A stretch of 64,000 bases of DNA from Sepiola atlantica (taxonomy: Eukaryota; Mollusca; Cephalopoda; Sepiida; Sepiolidae): positions 62,702,580 through 62,766,579 of the forward strand of contig OY744529.1 in assembly GCA_963556195.1 (NCBI GenBank). The letters are read 5' to 3'. Under the pieces are notes generated by a model. The model had not been told where the DNA came from. It worked only from the letters and a program-made list of their open reading frames with translations, and ran no database searches. The position numbers were made by a program, and so were the translations under genes. Positions 45,371-60,500 of this stretch are shown here, one piece after another; the stretch's first letter is position 1; each line of letters begins with the position of its first letter.

Positions 45371-47910
45371 CTGAATAAAACCATAAAAATTAATTAATAA
45401 AAAATTAATAACAAAAAATTAAAACATTAATTAATAAAAAAATTAATTAACAAAAAATTAAAACATTAATTAATAAAAAAATTAATTAACAAAAAATTAA
45501 AACATTAATTAATAAAAAAAATAAATTGATTAACATAGAAGCAATACAACACTTTATCTGTTCTGTCCTCGGTCAGTGAAAAAGACTAGAACTGAGGCAA
45601 TTTAAGTTTTTGTTCCAATCCAGAGTGTTTCCTTTTGGGAGCTGGATTTTCCCCACATTAAAAATTGACCTTGTGTCTAACCCTGCCCTCGTGGGGAGGT
45701 AAGTAAATAGGAATTAAAAAAAAAACCGGACATCATTACAAATACTCAAATTTTGAAAAGATTATTTTAAAACAGAAACAAACAGTTTTATTCGATTTCA
45801 GTAGAAGTTATTTTTTTGCAAATACTTTTTATAAAATGAAGTCTAAATTAATTTCTGAATTCATCTAATTCCATCTTAACATGTTCTACACCATTGATGT
45901 TCTTCATCTGATAAGTTGTTCCAAAAATAAATTACTCTCTTAACAAAAACTTAGTAAATAGATATAGTTTTTGAAATCTGACTTGACAATCTTTCAGATT
46001 GGAGAGAAATATTAAAAAAATATCCACCATAAAAGTAAAAAATGTCATTAATTATTTTGAAAGTTTCAATTAAATCACCTCTCGTCCTTCTTTATAATAA
46101 AGTAGTTAATCCTAATTTTCCCTACCACACCATGTAACTATAATCTGCTTATTCATTTTCTCATTCTTCATTGTATGCCTTCCAATCTCAGTATTACAGT
46201 TCAATTTCCATGTCTAGACAATGGAGCCTCGACCTGTGTGCAAGACTCTATAAAGTCTTATTAGAGCTTTGTATATGTCTAAAACAACATTTGACTTTCA
46301 TAAAATGATACTTCCAACCATCCAATCGTTCCAGTTGTCCCTGATACGTTAAAATCTAACAATCATATTTTGTTTCATCAAAACAAACACCCAAATCGCA
46401 TTCTTCATTTACTTTTATGATGTTACAATAGAACAGCCCAATCAACTGGCAGAGAATGGTTAGTAAGGAATGAATTAAACATGATGACGTTTTTCAGGTA
46501 ACAAAGAACCAATATCCAATTAATCATTCTTGGATATTGTATACTTGTAATAAATGTTTTAATATATTTTTTTATCAATTTTATTGATGTGATTAGATAA
46601 AAATAGATAGATGGAGATAGAATGATGGATATATATAGAGAGGGAGATAGAATGATGGATATATATAGATAGATGGAGATAGACAGATGGATATATATAG
46701 AGAGGGAGATAGAATGATGGATATATATAGAGAGAGGGAGATAGAATGATGGATATATATAGAGAGAGGGAGATAGAATGATAGATATATAGAGAGAGGG
46801 AGATAGAATGATGGATATATAGAGAGAGGGAGATAGAATGATGGATATATATAGAGAGAGGGAGATAGAATGATGGATATATATAGAGAGAGGGAGATAG
46901 AATGATGGATATATATATAGAGAGAGAGGGAGATAGAATGATGGATATATATATATAGAGAGAGGGAGATAGAATGATGGATATATATATATAGAGAGAG
47001 GGAGATAGAATGATGGATATATATATAGAGAGAGAGGGAGATAGAATGATGGATATATATATATAGAGAGAGGGAGATAGAATGATGGATATATATATAG
47101 AGAGAGAGGGAGATAGAATGATGGATATATATATAGAGAGAGAGGGAGATAGAATGATGGATATATATATAGAGAGAGAGGGAGATAGAATGATGGATAT
47201 ATATATATAGAGAGAGGGAGATAGAATGATGGATATATATATAGAGAGAGGGAGATAGAATGATGGATATATATATAGAGAGAGGGAGATAGAATGATGG
47301 ATATATATATAGAGAGAGGGAGATAGAATGACGGATATATATATATAGAGAGAGGGAGATAGAATGACGGATATATATATATAGAGAGAGGGAGATAGAA
47401 TGATGGATATATATATATATATAGAGAAGGAGATAGAATGATGGATATATATATAGAGAGGGAGATAGAATGATGGATATATATATATAGAGAGAGGGAG
47501 ATAGAATGATGGATATATATAGAGAGAGGGAGATAGAATGATGGATATATATAGAGAGAGGGAGATAGAATGATGGATATATATAGAGAGAGGGAGATAG
47601 AATGATGGATATATATAGAGAGAGGGAGATAGAATGATGGATATATATAGAGAGAGGGAGATAGAATGATGGATATATATAGAGAGGGAGATAGAATGAT
47701 GGATATATTTAGAGAGGGAGATAGAATGATGGATATATTTAGAGAGGGAGATAGAATGATGGATATATATAGAGAGGGAGATAGAATGATGGATATATAT
47801 AGAGAGGGAGATAGAATGATGGATATATATAGAGAGGGAGATAGAATGATGGATATATATAGAGAGGGAGATAGACGGATGGATATATATAGAGAGGGAG
47901 ATAGACGGAT

Positions 47911-47989
<79 letters not shown>

Positions 47990-47996
47990 TAGATGG

Positions 47997-48040
<44 letters not shown>

Positions 48041-51000
48041 ATAGATGGATATATATATATAGAGAGAGAAAGGGAGACAGATGGATGGCTATATAGAGAA
48101 AGGGTGATAGATGGATATGTCCAGAGATGGAGATAGATGGATGGAAATGGCTAGATGATCTATTTAACTACATCAGGGAAGAATTCAGAGAAATATAAAG
48201 AATTTTACGTTCATAATCTTTGAAGAAAAATCATTTAATGAAGGAAAAATGTTTGTGTTTTTAAAAGAAAATAGACTTACGAGCAGTTTTGCATATTTTG
48301 GCCTTCTTCTTTCATCTTTTATTAAACTGAAGGGGAAGAAAAAGAAAGCAAAATATAATTGGATGTTATAACCGATCAATGGATATTTTTGCAATGATTT
48401 CTGAATGATTAAAATCAAAAAATGTAGTAATCAAATAAAAAATCATCCATTACTCATTATCATTGTTAAAATACAAAACATAAGAACATAAGTCCGGCAT
48501 GTTACTGCATACCCTCACCTGACAACGTAAGAATGTGCCAAAGTCTTACTTCTCTATATTGTATGAAGTATTCCTGAAGTCATGCCATAGAAACGTTGAT
48601 AACTCAAAAACTATTTATCTGATCATGATGAAATTTTGCATGGTGGTTACTGTTATCAAAAAATATCCATACATCAAATTTGGAAAAATTGGAAGTTGAA
48701 ATTTCGTCAAAGTTTCGACTGTAACTGAACTTGTCATGGTCAAAGTCATATAAGGTGGGACTTCATTGGTTACAATATATGCTAAATAGCAAGTCTACAA
48801 CTATAACACAACCAAAGTTATCGTCAAAAGTGTGACTTTCACCTTTTCTGTGACCGTGACCGTTACTTTTGACCTAAACTTAATTAAATTAAATCAGTTT
48901 TATGTTAGACCATGACCGATATTCTGACAAAGTTTGGTGACGATTGGTCAAGTGATCTGAACGCTAGATTTTACACAAACTGGACGTAAAACATAACCTC
49001 CTTGGTGGAATTAATAAAGTTTATCATCACAGAAACTAATAAAATCTAAAACCAAGTCAGCAATGAAAAGAAATTTGCATACTGGAATTGTATATTTACT
49101 TACCATGTATAGAGAAAACTTTTAAATTCATCTGAATACTTGGCATCGTATGTTCGAAGACTGGGGGGCGGCCCCTGAACAACTTGAGTCAGCTGGTCAA
49201 ACACACTGTCCCATTTGGGGTACGGGAACCGGCCAGTTGATAATTCCATCTACAAATATAATTTTTAAACATTTTGTAATTATTTAGTTTTAAAATAGTA
49301 AAATATACATTTCTTGGACTTCTTAGAAAAAGAATGAATATAAATGACCAAAAACTCTAAAAATGTTATTTTCAGGAAATTCAAATTAAATCTATTAGTT
49401 TTTAAAATTACAATAAATGTATGCTGAAGATATGTAATGTGAAAAGAATACTTAGAACTAGATTAACAGTCGCCAGATGGCCGATAGTTTTGTTGCTTGT
49501 TTTTTTTTATAAAACTATCAATATTTTTTAAACTATATAGGTTTAAAATTTATCAAGTATTCTCGGTATAGGCATCTCTCTCACATCACACACAGAATTG
49601 AAGGAAAAAATAAAAATTTAAGTTTATCTGTTTTATTTCTAATTATACTAAAAACAGTTTCATTTCCATTTTTCATACATTAGTTTTGTAAAATGAAATT
49701 TTACTTTCAAATGAAATCATCTACATTCATTAGAAATTTTATTTTCCTCAATATACATTTCTATTTGGTATTTTGAACACAATACAGAAATAAACTAGCT
49801 ATTGTGGCTTTAAAGGTCTGAAAGAAATAACCTGAACAGAAGATAATTAACAAGAAATTGTATTAACAGAAAGTACAGAAATAATGAGTTGACAGAGGCT
49901 GCTTCTTCATTTCTACTGATTGGTAATAATGACTCCATTCAGAGTCAGGAAGAGTCCATAAAGTGACAGAATAGGGTAGATCACCCCCTTTTAAAATTTA
50001 CTGCACATGGAGTCAATATTTTTTCTTATCGTTAAGTTCGTAATTATTTGTTTTCTTTTGGATCTTTTATGTGCTGAAGCAGTTTGTGGTATCGGAACTT
50101 CAAACGTATCAATTACGATATCCATTAGGTCTTCCTCTGGGGGATTGTTGTCGACGGCATTTTAATACCATTTCCTTAGTAAAGCCTTACAGAAACGAAA
50201 ATTTCCTTGCAGTGAAAATTTTCACCCCATTTGTTCTAATGCTCAGCCAAAAAGAAAAAATCAGAATTATTTATCGTGATTCTATGGTTTCAATAAAAAC
50301 TATAAAAGGAAAAGTTTACAGCACTTACTAATGTTATTCCAAGACTCCATACGTCAGATCGGACATCATATCCTCGACTTGATGCACGTGGATCAATTCT
50401 CTCAGGCTGAAAAGGAAAAGTAAATATATTTTCAAACATGAAAGCATAAAAAATAATTTTTTTTATATAAACTCAAATTAAATGTTAAGTTAATATCTAT
50501 ATTTATATAAAGTTAAGTATGTGTATATGTTTATATATTTATATACAGGATTTACTCCTAAATTAATAAACCAATTATTATGAATTTTGAAATACAACTG
50601 CTAGACATAAGAGTGGGTAATGTGGGCTATATTTAGTTTAAATTAGTTTTATGTAAAGAGGGGGGGGATGCCATTGATGAAAATTCAGATACCTCCAAAT
50701 TTTATGAAATTTTAACAATAGATATTAGACATTAATTAATGAATATTCTCAAAGTTTCAGTTTCTTTGGAGTATTTAGGGGGATTTTAGGGGGCATAATA
50801 TGAGTACAACTGTATTTGAAAATTCAAATATTTCAGATTTGCATTGAATTTGATGTATAGTTATTACTATACATCAAATTCAATGCAAATCAAACCAATT
50901 AAGTATAATTCCCTGAATTTCAATTTCTTCTTAAGACCCCCTTCTAGAATAAAAATCATTCTCCAAGTGGCAGAAAACTGTTCTGTTTGGGGAATTCATT

Positions 51001-54000
51001 TTACCATCTTCGGACGGGTATTCTTCTAGCTTTGTATAAAAAGGTTTGTTTTTTTTGTGAGTGGGTGAGAGTTGAAAGCCTTCTTAGCTAAAAGAAAGAT
51101 CCAGGTCATTCTTGATGGATGTACTACATCATATTAATGCGGGTGTGTGCCATGGGTCGATATTTGGACATTTATTATTCCTGATCTTTATAAATTACCT
51201 CCCTGATGCAATGGAGTCCAAGATGGGTATATTTTCTGATGATGACATGCTGGTAAATCGAACACCCACATATCCAAGGCAGTGGCTAAATCCTTGGAAA
51301 ATGATCTCCAGTCTGTAGTAGAATGGAGCCCAAAATGACTGGTTACATTCAATCCTACCAAGACAAAGTTTCTTTCCTTTAACAATTGTAAGAAACCTTT
51401 CCAACAATCGATTACCATGACTAATAGCACCCTTCCTGAGAGTCAAACATTCAAACTTCTCGGTCTAACATTCACAGGTAACATGAATTGGAATAAATAC
51501 ATAGAAGATACTGCCAAGTCTGCTGCAAAGAAGGTGGGTCCCCTCTACCGGACTAGAAAACTTCTCACACCCGCCAGTATCTTATATCTCTATTAAGCCA
51601 CCATTTGTCCATGCATGGAGTATTGTTGCTATATCTGGGCTGGTGCACCAACCACTAGTCTCTCCCTTTTGGACAGGGTACAAAAAAAAAAAAGAAAAAA
51701 AGAAGAGTCTTGAACCTAATAGGTTCTACACTGTCTACCAAACTCCAGCCCCTGTCCCCCCATTGCTGCAATATTGCATCCCTATGCTTGTTTTCATAAA
51801 ATGTGCTCCGACGAGCTTGCTGCATTTGCATCCCCTCTCCCCAACCCGACTATCAGCAAAATTCCACCCCATTCACAGTAGAGGTCCCAAGATGTCGAAA
51901 AACTTTCTATTCGAATAGCTTCTTTCCTCGAACTGCTTGCTTTTGGAATTCCATCCCTGCTTCCTGTTTCCACGACTACCAACATCCAGGAATTTAAATG
52001 TAATGTGAACAAACATCTTGCTGCACAACTCCCCACTAAGGATGCCTACTATAAATCTGACCCCTAATTACAGTAATCCCTGATGTCTCAGCGACAATTT
52101 GCCTTGTTTGGGGTGAAATAAAGTAAATAGAAACCAAGTAAAAAAATAAAAACAAAGAAAAAAATAAAAAAGTAAAAAATAAAAAAGTAAAAAATAAAAA
52201 ACCCAACAACAACAAAACCCAAACAGACAAGAACAATGAAAAACGCGACAAAAGGTAAAAAATAAATTATTATTTTATGCCAAAGCACAATATCTATTTG
52301 AAGACAAGTCGCTATTTTACCCATAGCTGGTGAATGAGGGGTTCATATATTTCCTAACAGTATTAGTGTGCAATTGACAGGCTTTTAATTTCATAGTCTG
52401 TGACGGCATCTGACAACCGACTAGTACAAGTGATATCAGATATATAAAGTGAGAGTGATAAATCGAAAAAGAAATAATTGACAAGAGGATCAAATTCAAA
52501 TTGTAAGCAAAATCAACAACACACACTGATGAGATGCAAAAGATTACCGACAAATAAGTGGAGATACCTTGGGTAACTATTGATAGAAAACATTGCCTCG
52601 ATGTCTTCTCATCTGATTTGCATATGTCGATAAATTCACTAACAGAAAGAGGCAGTTCTTTTTAAAAATGATAAAAGAAAAGGGAGATAATTCTTATAAG
52701 CTAGAGAGGCTTTTATTTCACAGATGTGAGACATGAAAACTATCAAGAAGATGTATATGTGCGTGTGTATATAATTCATGTCTTTCAGATCAACATCGGG
52801 TTATAGATATAATTTTGCAAAAAATAAACTTAAGAAAAATAAACTAACAAAATAGAAAACACAAAAATTCAATGTATTTGATCATCATCACTGCATACTT
52901 GTTAACCTGGTTAAAATCATGCTTCGAGGATATTGATGGTTTTGTTCATGTCGTTTTCAATGTACTTACCGCCATGTAAGGTCGACACCCAGCGTCACGA
53001 CTCTTAGCAATTGAATCAACTAATTGGCCACTGATACCAAAATCACACAATTTGATGTTGCCATTTCTGTCCAGCAGAATATTTGAAGGCTTCACATCTA
53101 CAAAAAAAAAATTTTTTTTTATAAGTAATTCTTTTTCGATACAATAACAAGCAGCAGAGAAGAAATTATTCTAAAATTATTCTAAAATTTAACTGAGAAG
53201 ATTCTTTCACTTGAAATATTGTGGACCCTTGAAAAGGAATAAGGAAAATTCTTTAATTAAACTTTATTACCTTTCTTATATTTGGATTTCAATATTTTAA
53301 ACAGGTTCAACCCTTTTTAAAAAGTGCAGAATATTTGCCAATATTCAGACTCGTTTTTCCTTTTAATACTTTATAAAGTTTCATTATTCGAGGGAATGCC
53401 TTGAGCTTGCTCTTGGTCTGCCGAGCGAGCAGGACATCTGATGAAACTTTCCAATGTTCTGAATATAGGTTTTTTAAATCTGGTGGTTGAAAAGTCTTTC
53501 ATGAACTTTTAAATTAAAATCTAATATTTGTCAAATGTTGAATCATTTAATTATTGAATAAATTTATTCAATAAAAAATTATTAGATTAATTAACAGAAA
53601 ATTTTCAAACAAAACAAAATATAAATGAATAAATATTCGCAAATAGAAAATACAGTGTAATCAACTTATTAAAATAATTATGCTATCAATCAGTTCTTAT
53701 TATCAATTATTACTTGTTCCCAAAATGTTCTATTAAAAATGATTAGTTTATTATAACTAGCAGAAAGAACTGACATTGCCCATGATGGAACTAGCAATGA
53801 TATACCTCCTTGTTCCAATCCCATAACACAATATTATACCTTTTATATTCAAATTTTTATATTTTATAATATTCAATTATGGTGCTGGGGTCCAAAGATA
53901 TACTTAGTAATTCTGTTTCAAGTTCTGTAAGTACTGTAACATTGAAATAATATTTGATAAACTTAGTCTTTAACACCCTCGAGGCACACCCAGCATTTCC

Positions 54001-54477
54001 CAGAACCTCTGTGTACTCCTGCTCCAAGCCCTGAACCTCATATGACCATTTCTATTATTTTTTCAACTTTCAAGTTATAAATTAAATAAAGTAAAACGTG
54101 TTTATGGATGTCTAACACGAACGCAGACCCTACAATATTTTTGTGGCATCTTTGATCAAAATGAAATATACTTATCCAAGTGTAATGTACTTTCAGAATA
54201 TTATTCTGGTTATGAGAGTAACTTCAAAACTGTAGGAAATAGGAACTAGAAATGATATATATATAAGTATGAGCAATGTATTCAAGAACTCTTATTTGCA
54301 AATGACAGCAGATGAGTATTTTAAATAAAACTTGTTTCTTAGTAAAACATTGTTTATATGACAATAAACCGAGCTAGATAACGTAAGCAATCATATTCTT
54401 TAGTTGTTCAAAATGTGATCATGTGTGACTTTTACTGTAAGAGTTTATAAAAAAGTAAATGCTTACAAACAGAAAAA

Positions 54478-54514
<37 letters not shown>

Positions 54515-57500
54515 TCTTTGTGGTACAAAACTTTATTATGGCTATATTAAAAACCATATTTATTTTGAAACATGATGAAATTAAAAGATAAGAGAATGAA
54601 AGGGCAAGCTGACCGGTTTCAAATCTTGCTCAACATAGCTAGACCAAGGTTAAGATTGAGAGAAAAAAATGCTACTGGTATTATAGCAAGTCATCACAGC
54701 ATAAGATAGCCAAATGGCTTGCAACTATTTTAAAACCAGTTTTGGAACGCTATACTTCTTTTTATATTAAAGATTCATTCTCATTTTCGAACTTTATACA
54801 AAATTATTCTTACACTGACAAATTTATGTGTTCTTTTGATATATCAAGTGTTTTTACCTGTGTTCCCCTTATTGAGACGATTGCAGATGCCTTATATCAT
54901 AGTCAATTACCACCTCCTACAATTCCCCAAAATATTATTTTCTTGGAATTAATGAAATTCGCCACTATGTCGGTTGAATTCAGTTTTAATGACATTATGT
55001 ACAGACAAATTGATGGGGTCTCTATGGGTTCTCCTTTGGGGCCGGCATCTTTGTTGGTTTTCATGAAGGTCTGCTTTCTGATTCCAAAAACGATTCTTTT
55101 AATTTTTGTTTGTTTTTGTTTAACACTTAATTTTCCATTGCTGGTATTAATCATAAAATGATAAATATTTATTGATTTTAAACTAACAGTAAAACTAAAA
55201 TTTATAGATCGTAGTAACAAATTGAGGTAGAAATGGCATAGGTGGATAAATAAGAAAATCAAGTGAAAAAAATAGATGAAAATCACACAATGAGTTGATC
55301 AAAATCTTCCATACAACATATTAAGGGAAAACATTAAGTTTGTCAAATTAAAAAAAAAACAATAACCCCCCTATCACTAATATAAAGTAATGGAATATAT
55401 ATTAGAAGAGTAAATAAAAATGCAAATATTAAAACAATAATGGTGAAAATAGCTTTACCTCTGTGAATGATTTTTAATTTTTCTTTTAAGTAATTCAATG
55501 CTTTGAGTGTCTGAAAGAGAAAGACTTTGTGAGAAAAGGGAAGCGAGAATCTTTTTTGACAAAAAAATAAAAACAGTCTATGAATTCGTTTTTAATACAA
55601 AGTTTAATCCTTTTTTGCTTCATTTTATTTTGAAAAACTTTATCGCTAAATTTAGCATTTCTTGAGAAAAAAAAGATCAAAGCATTTATTGACAAAAGAA
55701 AAAATAGTCTGCATTTTAACTGAAAGATGAAGTTTTCATGCTTTAAGGTAACATTTATTTTATAATGTTGCATTTTCTTCCAAGATTTTAGTGTAACATT
55801 TTCAAGACAAAAATTAATTTTCAAGTATAATCATGACAAATTCAACATTTAAGCTTATTTTTTTAACAGTTTAATTTAATTTTACATAAAATATTGAAAA
55901 CAATTTATCATGTTTGACATAATGAAATTCGAATAAAATTTATTATTTTTTTCTTCAAAATTGTTAATTAAAATGTAGCAAAAATAGATCAATTTTTAAA
56001 TCAGAAAGTGCATGTTTTTCAATATGGATTAACAGAGGAAATGTGTATTTTTCCTATTGATCCATTGTATGCAGGGTAGGTTGATTTTAGAATGGTAACA
56101 AGTCGTGGGTTGCGAAAGTTGCAAATTACCATAAAGAATCATCACCCAAAATATTTTTTCTTCAAAACTTTGTAGTCATTAAGCTGGTGCTCCGCACAAA
56201 CAATAAGTTGGTAAAATTAAGACCGGGTCTCGGAGAAAATAAATATAGTAAATACATTCAATAATAGATATTTTAAATTGCAATATCCATACTGTTCTCA
56301 ATAAATCCAATAAAAGTTAATAAATAAAAAAAGAAATACTGTAAAATATCTGATTTAAAATACAATAACGGCTTACAAATCTAGTTTAGGGTAATTTACA
56401 GTAATAAATTATTTCTCCAGAACCATTTGTCTAAACTTAATTACTCAAAACATTGTTTTAATAATTACTTTTGTAATTTGGGTACATTTTAAACCAAATA
56501 ATGTTATATTAAAATAGACTTACTTACTAAAAAAAAAAAAACCAATAAGAATCACGGTTCCAATTCGTTCTGATTTTCAACGTTTTTTTTTTCTTTTCTA
56601 TTAATGAGTCACTATTTACTTGCGTTCGTACGAGGGGAAAGTTAGACACAAGTTCGTTTTGCATGAGGGGTATTCACCTCTCAAAAAGGTGCATTCTGGA
56701 TGGGACAAAAATTTTAATTTTCTCAGTCAAAAAGGATTTCTCCTCCACTGACTGAGGACAGAACAGATACATTTTGATCCTGAAAGCCAGAAAGCCCAGT
56801 TTAATTTTAGTTAGCTTTTATTTGCTTTATTTTATTCGTTTTATCTTAATGAAATTAAATAACAACATTTTCTGATTTAAATACTGAAATTGCCAAGTTA
56901 CCTAATCAAATGTTGCAAAAATGAGGATTTTTCAAAGCGTTTATGCAGACGATCTTTGATGCCATTTCCTCAAATAATGGTGCAAGTAAGAGATCTAATT
57001 TTTGGTATCAGTATTTATTATACCAATACACAACTTAGTATGCTAAAGGTAAGTTGATATTAAAAAAAAAAGTGAAAACTCGACCTACCCTATTGTACAA
57101 GCTCGATTCTATTGGAATCTCATAAAAATATACAATGTGAAATACAGATCAAATTATCTTAAATATTTCATCTGATAACCCCCCCCCCCCCCAAGATATC
57201 TTTGTAAATTATTTTTTTTTAACCATCATTTCTGTTTTTTCCCATTTATTCTTAAAATGATTTACTGCAGAGCTATTTTTTGAACCTGATTAGGCAACTT
57301 GTTGCAAAGTATATAACTAAAAAAATCTAATGGTGTGGTAGATTCAGATTTTGAAATCTTTCTTGTTAATAAATTCTCAGCATGAGATATTAAAAAAGTG
57401 TGTTTCATATTTAAAAATTATTTAATTATGAGCTGGTTTCACTTGCTCACTATCGTTTACCAATTTATTTTGCTCCCCGTCACCCTTGTTGTCTTATATC

Positions 57501-60500
57501 TTGGAAGACACCATCCATTCCAACATTCCATCCCGATTTACTTTATTTTGTACATCCTACTTAGCTCCCACTCCTAGAAACTGACCTGTTTGTTTTCAAA
57601 TCACCTGGCATTAAACTTAGCTGAGGGTTGGGAGGGCCTCAATAATCTGCATCATCATTACCATTTTATTTTATTGAATTATTTTTCTTTCTTTTTCATT
57701 TTTTTTTTTTTTTTATTGTTGTATCACTCCATCACACATTGTACATTTTTATTTTGTAAATAAAAATTAATTGAAACCACTTGGGGATTTTTTTTAAGTA
57801 GGATCAACCCATAGAGTGAATGTGGTATTTTGGTGAGAGTGTCTAGTGTAGGGTAAGTCCAAATGTTTTGACAAACGATTCGGGCTTTATACTTAAGACA
57901 AAATATAAACTTTATTTTCATTGGTTTTGTTAAAAAGTATTTAAAAAAAAAACAAAAAACTTTGTTATAACGTTTATTTTTGTCTAAATAAAATCGTTTA
58001 CCGATTTATTTTCTATTCATTACTCGAAATCAATGAAACGAAACTAATTGATAAGAAACAGACAAAACTACTGCTATTGTACCTCAAACTTAAACTCTCT
58101 CCTTTTATGAACAAATGAATGAAGCATTGAAAAAAAAAAAAAAAAGAAGATTTATTAGGTAATATTGAGTATTCGAAGCAGCAGCCGACAGCTTAAAAAC
58201 TGAATTCTGAATTGTTGACCGGTATCAAGCTTTGAAAGAAGCAGCAACAGCTATTCTGCCTACTCCCTTTTTAAACTTTCCTATTTGTTCCTCTCCTCTC
58301 ACCTTCTCTTCTTTATACTGCAAATCGGGCTGGACACATGTACGTTCACTTGACCGGATACACCCTCATTCTTCTCTTTGATACTTAAATATAAGGATTC
58401 CAAACTTTTCTTATAATTGAAACACCTTTTTCCTTTTTATTAATTTAGTCACTTTTTTTACACCTAATTTTAATATTATATCCCATATATCGCTACTAGT
58501 ATCTAAGATTGAGTAATCTATAAGAGATTTTATTAAACTCTTAAATATTCTAACAATTTTGCTGCTCTTGAAATAAATTTTTTTAATCATCCAAGCAATC
58601 ATTTAAAAGATATTTTTTTATAATTAACTAGAAGAATACCCATCCCAGGACGGGTAAACTTAATTCCTCCGAACAGCTACTTTTATGTCCCCTTCAGAAG
58701 ATTAAAATCAATATAGTATATTGTCCTTCAGTCCTCACATTCCATGAGCAATGTTTCTGACAAAAGGGGAAGAATTGCTGTTTTCTTGGTCAGAATCTAT
58801 CCATTTAACACTTATCGTTGGCTAGTTTTTGAACTTGAAGTAGGATTTTCTTTTTATTTTAGCTCTTTACATCAAGTGGCTTCATGCCTTAAAAAAACAA
58901 AAAACAAAAAAACTTATTCGAATTTTGATCAAAATCTATTACATGATTTGGATTCTAGAAAATGTCTAAAATTTAAGGCCTAATCTTAATGGGTCTTAAT
59001 AAAAAATTGAAATTCAGGTAATCTTGCTTAATTAGTGTTTAATGTCTATGGATCAAATCTAAAATATATGAATTTTTAAATGGGAGGTTTTACCCATATT
59101 AGGCCTCATAAAACCCCTTTAAAATACTCCCAATAAACTGATATTTGGGGAATATTTATTAATATATTAATACCTATTGTTAAAATTTCACAAAAATCAG
59201 AGGTATCTAAATTTTCACAAATGGTTTCCACATGCTTTTTACCCGCTTTTAATAAAACTAAATATAGCCCACATCATTATCTCTTACGCCTAGCAGTTGC
59301 GTTCCAAAATTGACAATGATCAGTTAATTAGTTTAGTAGTAATTCTTCTTAACAACATGCTACAATGATCCACCAGAAAAACTGACAAAACAGAATCAAA
59401 TATTGATTTTGTTGGAAGAAAGCTATATGTGACAAAGAAATGATAGAGACCAACTGTATTTTATATATTAAAAAGAAAGAAAAAAAAGAAAAGAAATAAG
59501 AAAAAGAAATAGATTGAGGAATTTTAGGGAAGTACTTACTGCTACAGCTACCTTTCCTAAAATCTCCTCTGGCATCATACTCAACATAATATTATAAATA
59601 AATTTATAAAATTTGTCTAATGAAATGTCCATTATTTCCATACAGATCCAACAGTCACCCTGAAAGAAAAAACAAATGAGTAAATTTAAAATATCAATAA
59701 ACTTCCATTTTGCATATATTTTTTAATATTTTTTAAAATATTTTCAGAAATCAAAGATTAACATTAAAAAAAGAATTGGACTTTATTTTTGTTTTCAGAT
59801 TTAATCAATGTTTAATTATGTTGGTCTCCCTTCAATCTCATAAGAAACTGGATACCCACCATAAGGCTGTCTGGACAAGAATGTCTATAATGGGGCAAGA
59901 GTTTTGCAATCCCCAAATGCACTTTTCCTGAACCAGCATTGCTAGAGTTCAAGACGACTAGAAACAATGCTGGGATATGCAGAGAAATACTGGTGTTATT
60001 TTGGAGTTTTCCATATCGTAGATTAGTTGAACAACCAGGGCTTGAAAGTTTGATCTACCCAATTATTTAACTTCTAGCTGGAGAGAGGATATATCAATTT
60101 ATATTATTTACCCCCTTCCCAGGAGGTTAGACACAAGGTCAAGTGTGGTTTTGAGAAGTGAGTGCACTAGGATAAGCGCACTCTGGCCTACAGCAGCTTC
60201 GCCGGCTTTCCCCGGTAGGGGCGCCTCAGGTGATTAGCAATAAACTAACCCCTTCTCAAATAGAAGGTAAAGCCTGGGAGGGTCGACATCCTAGAACTGA
60301 GCAGAACTCCGACAACAACAAAGCCAATGTCGGACTGATTTGCATCACAATTCTATGATACAACATATATATATATATAGATTCATACCATTTCCAAGAG
60401 TATTAGTTACTTGTTATATTTACATAGATTAAAGCAAAAAATATTATATAAGATTAATAAGATCATAAGTCAGTCACGAGACTGCATACCTCCACCAGAC

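Noticed and set aside
47666..47956. [10 protein letters not shown] repeat protein
   Set aside because: The frame exists only because 30-bp units keep phase; other units shift frame and no start context or homology is seen.
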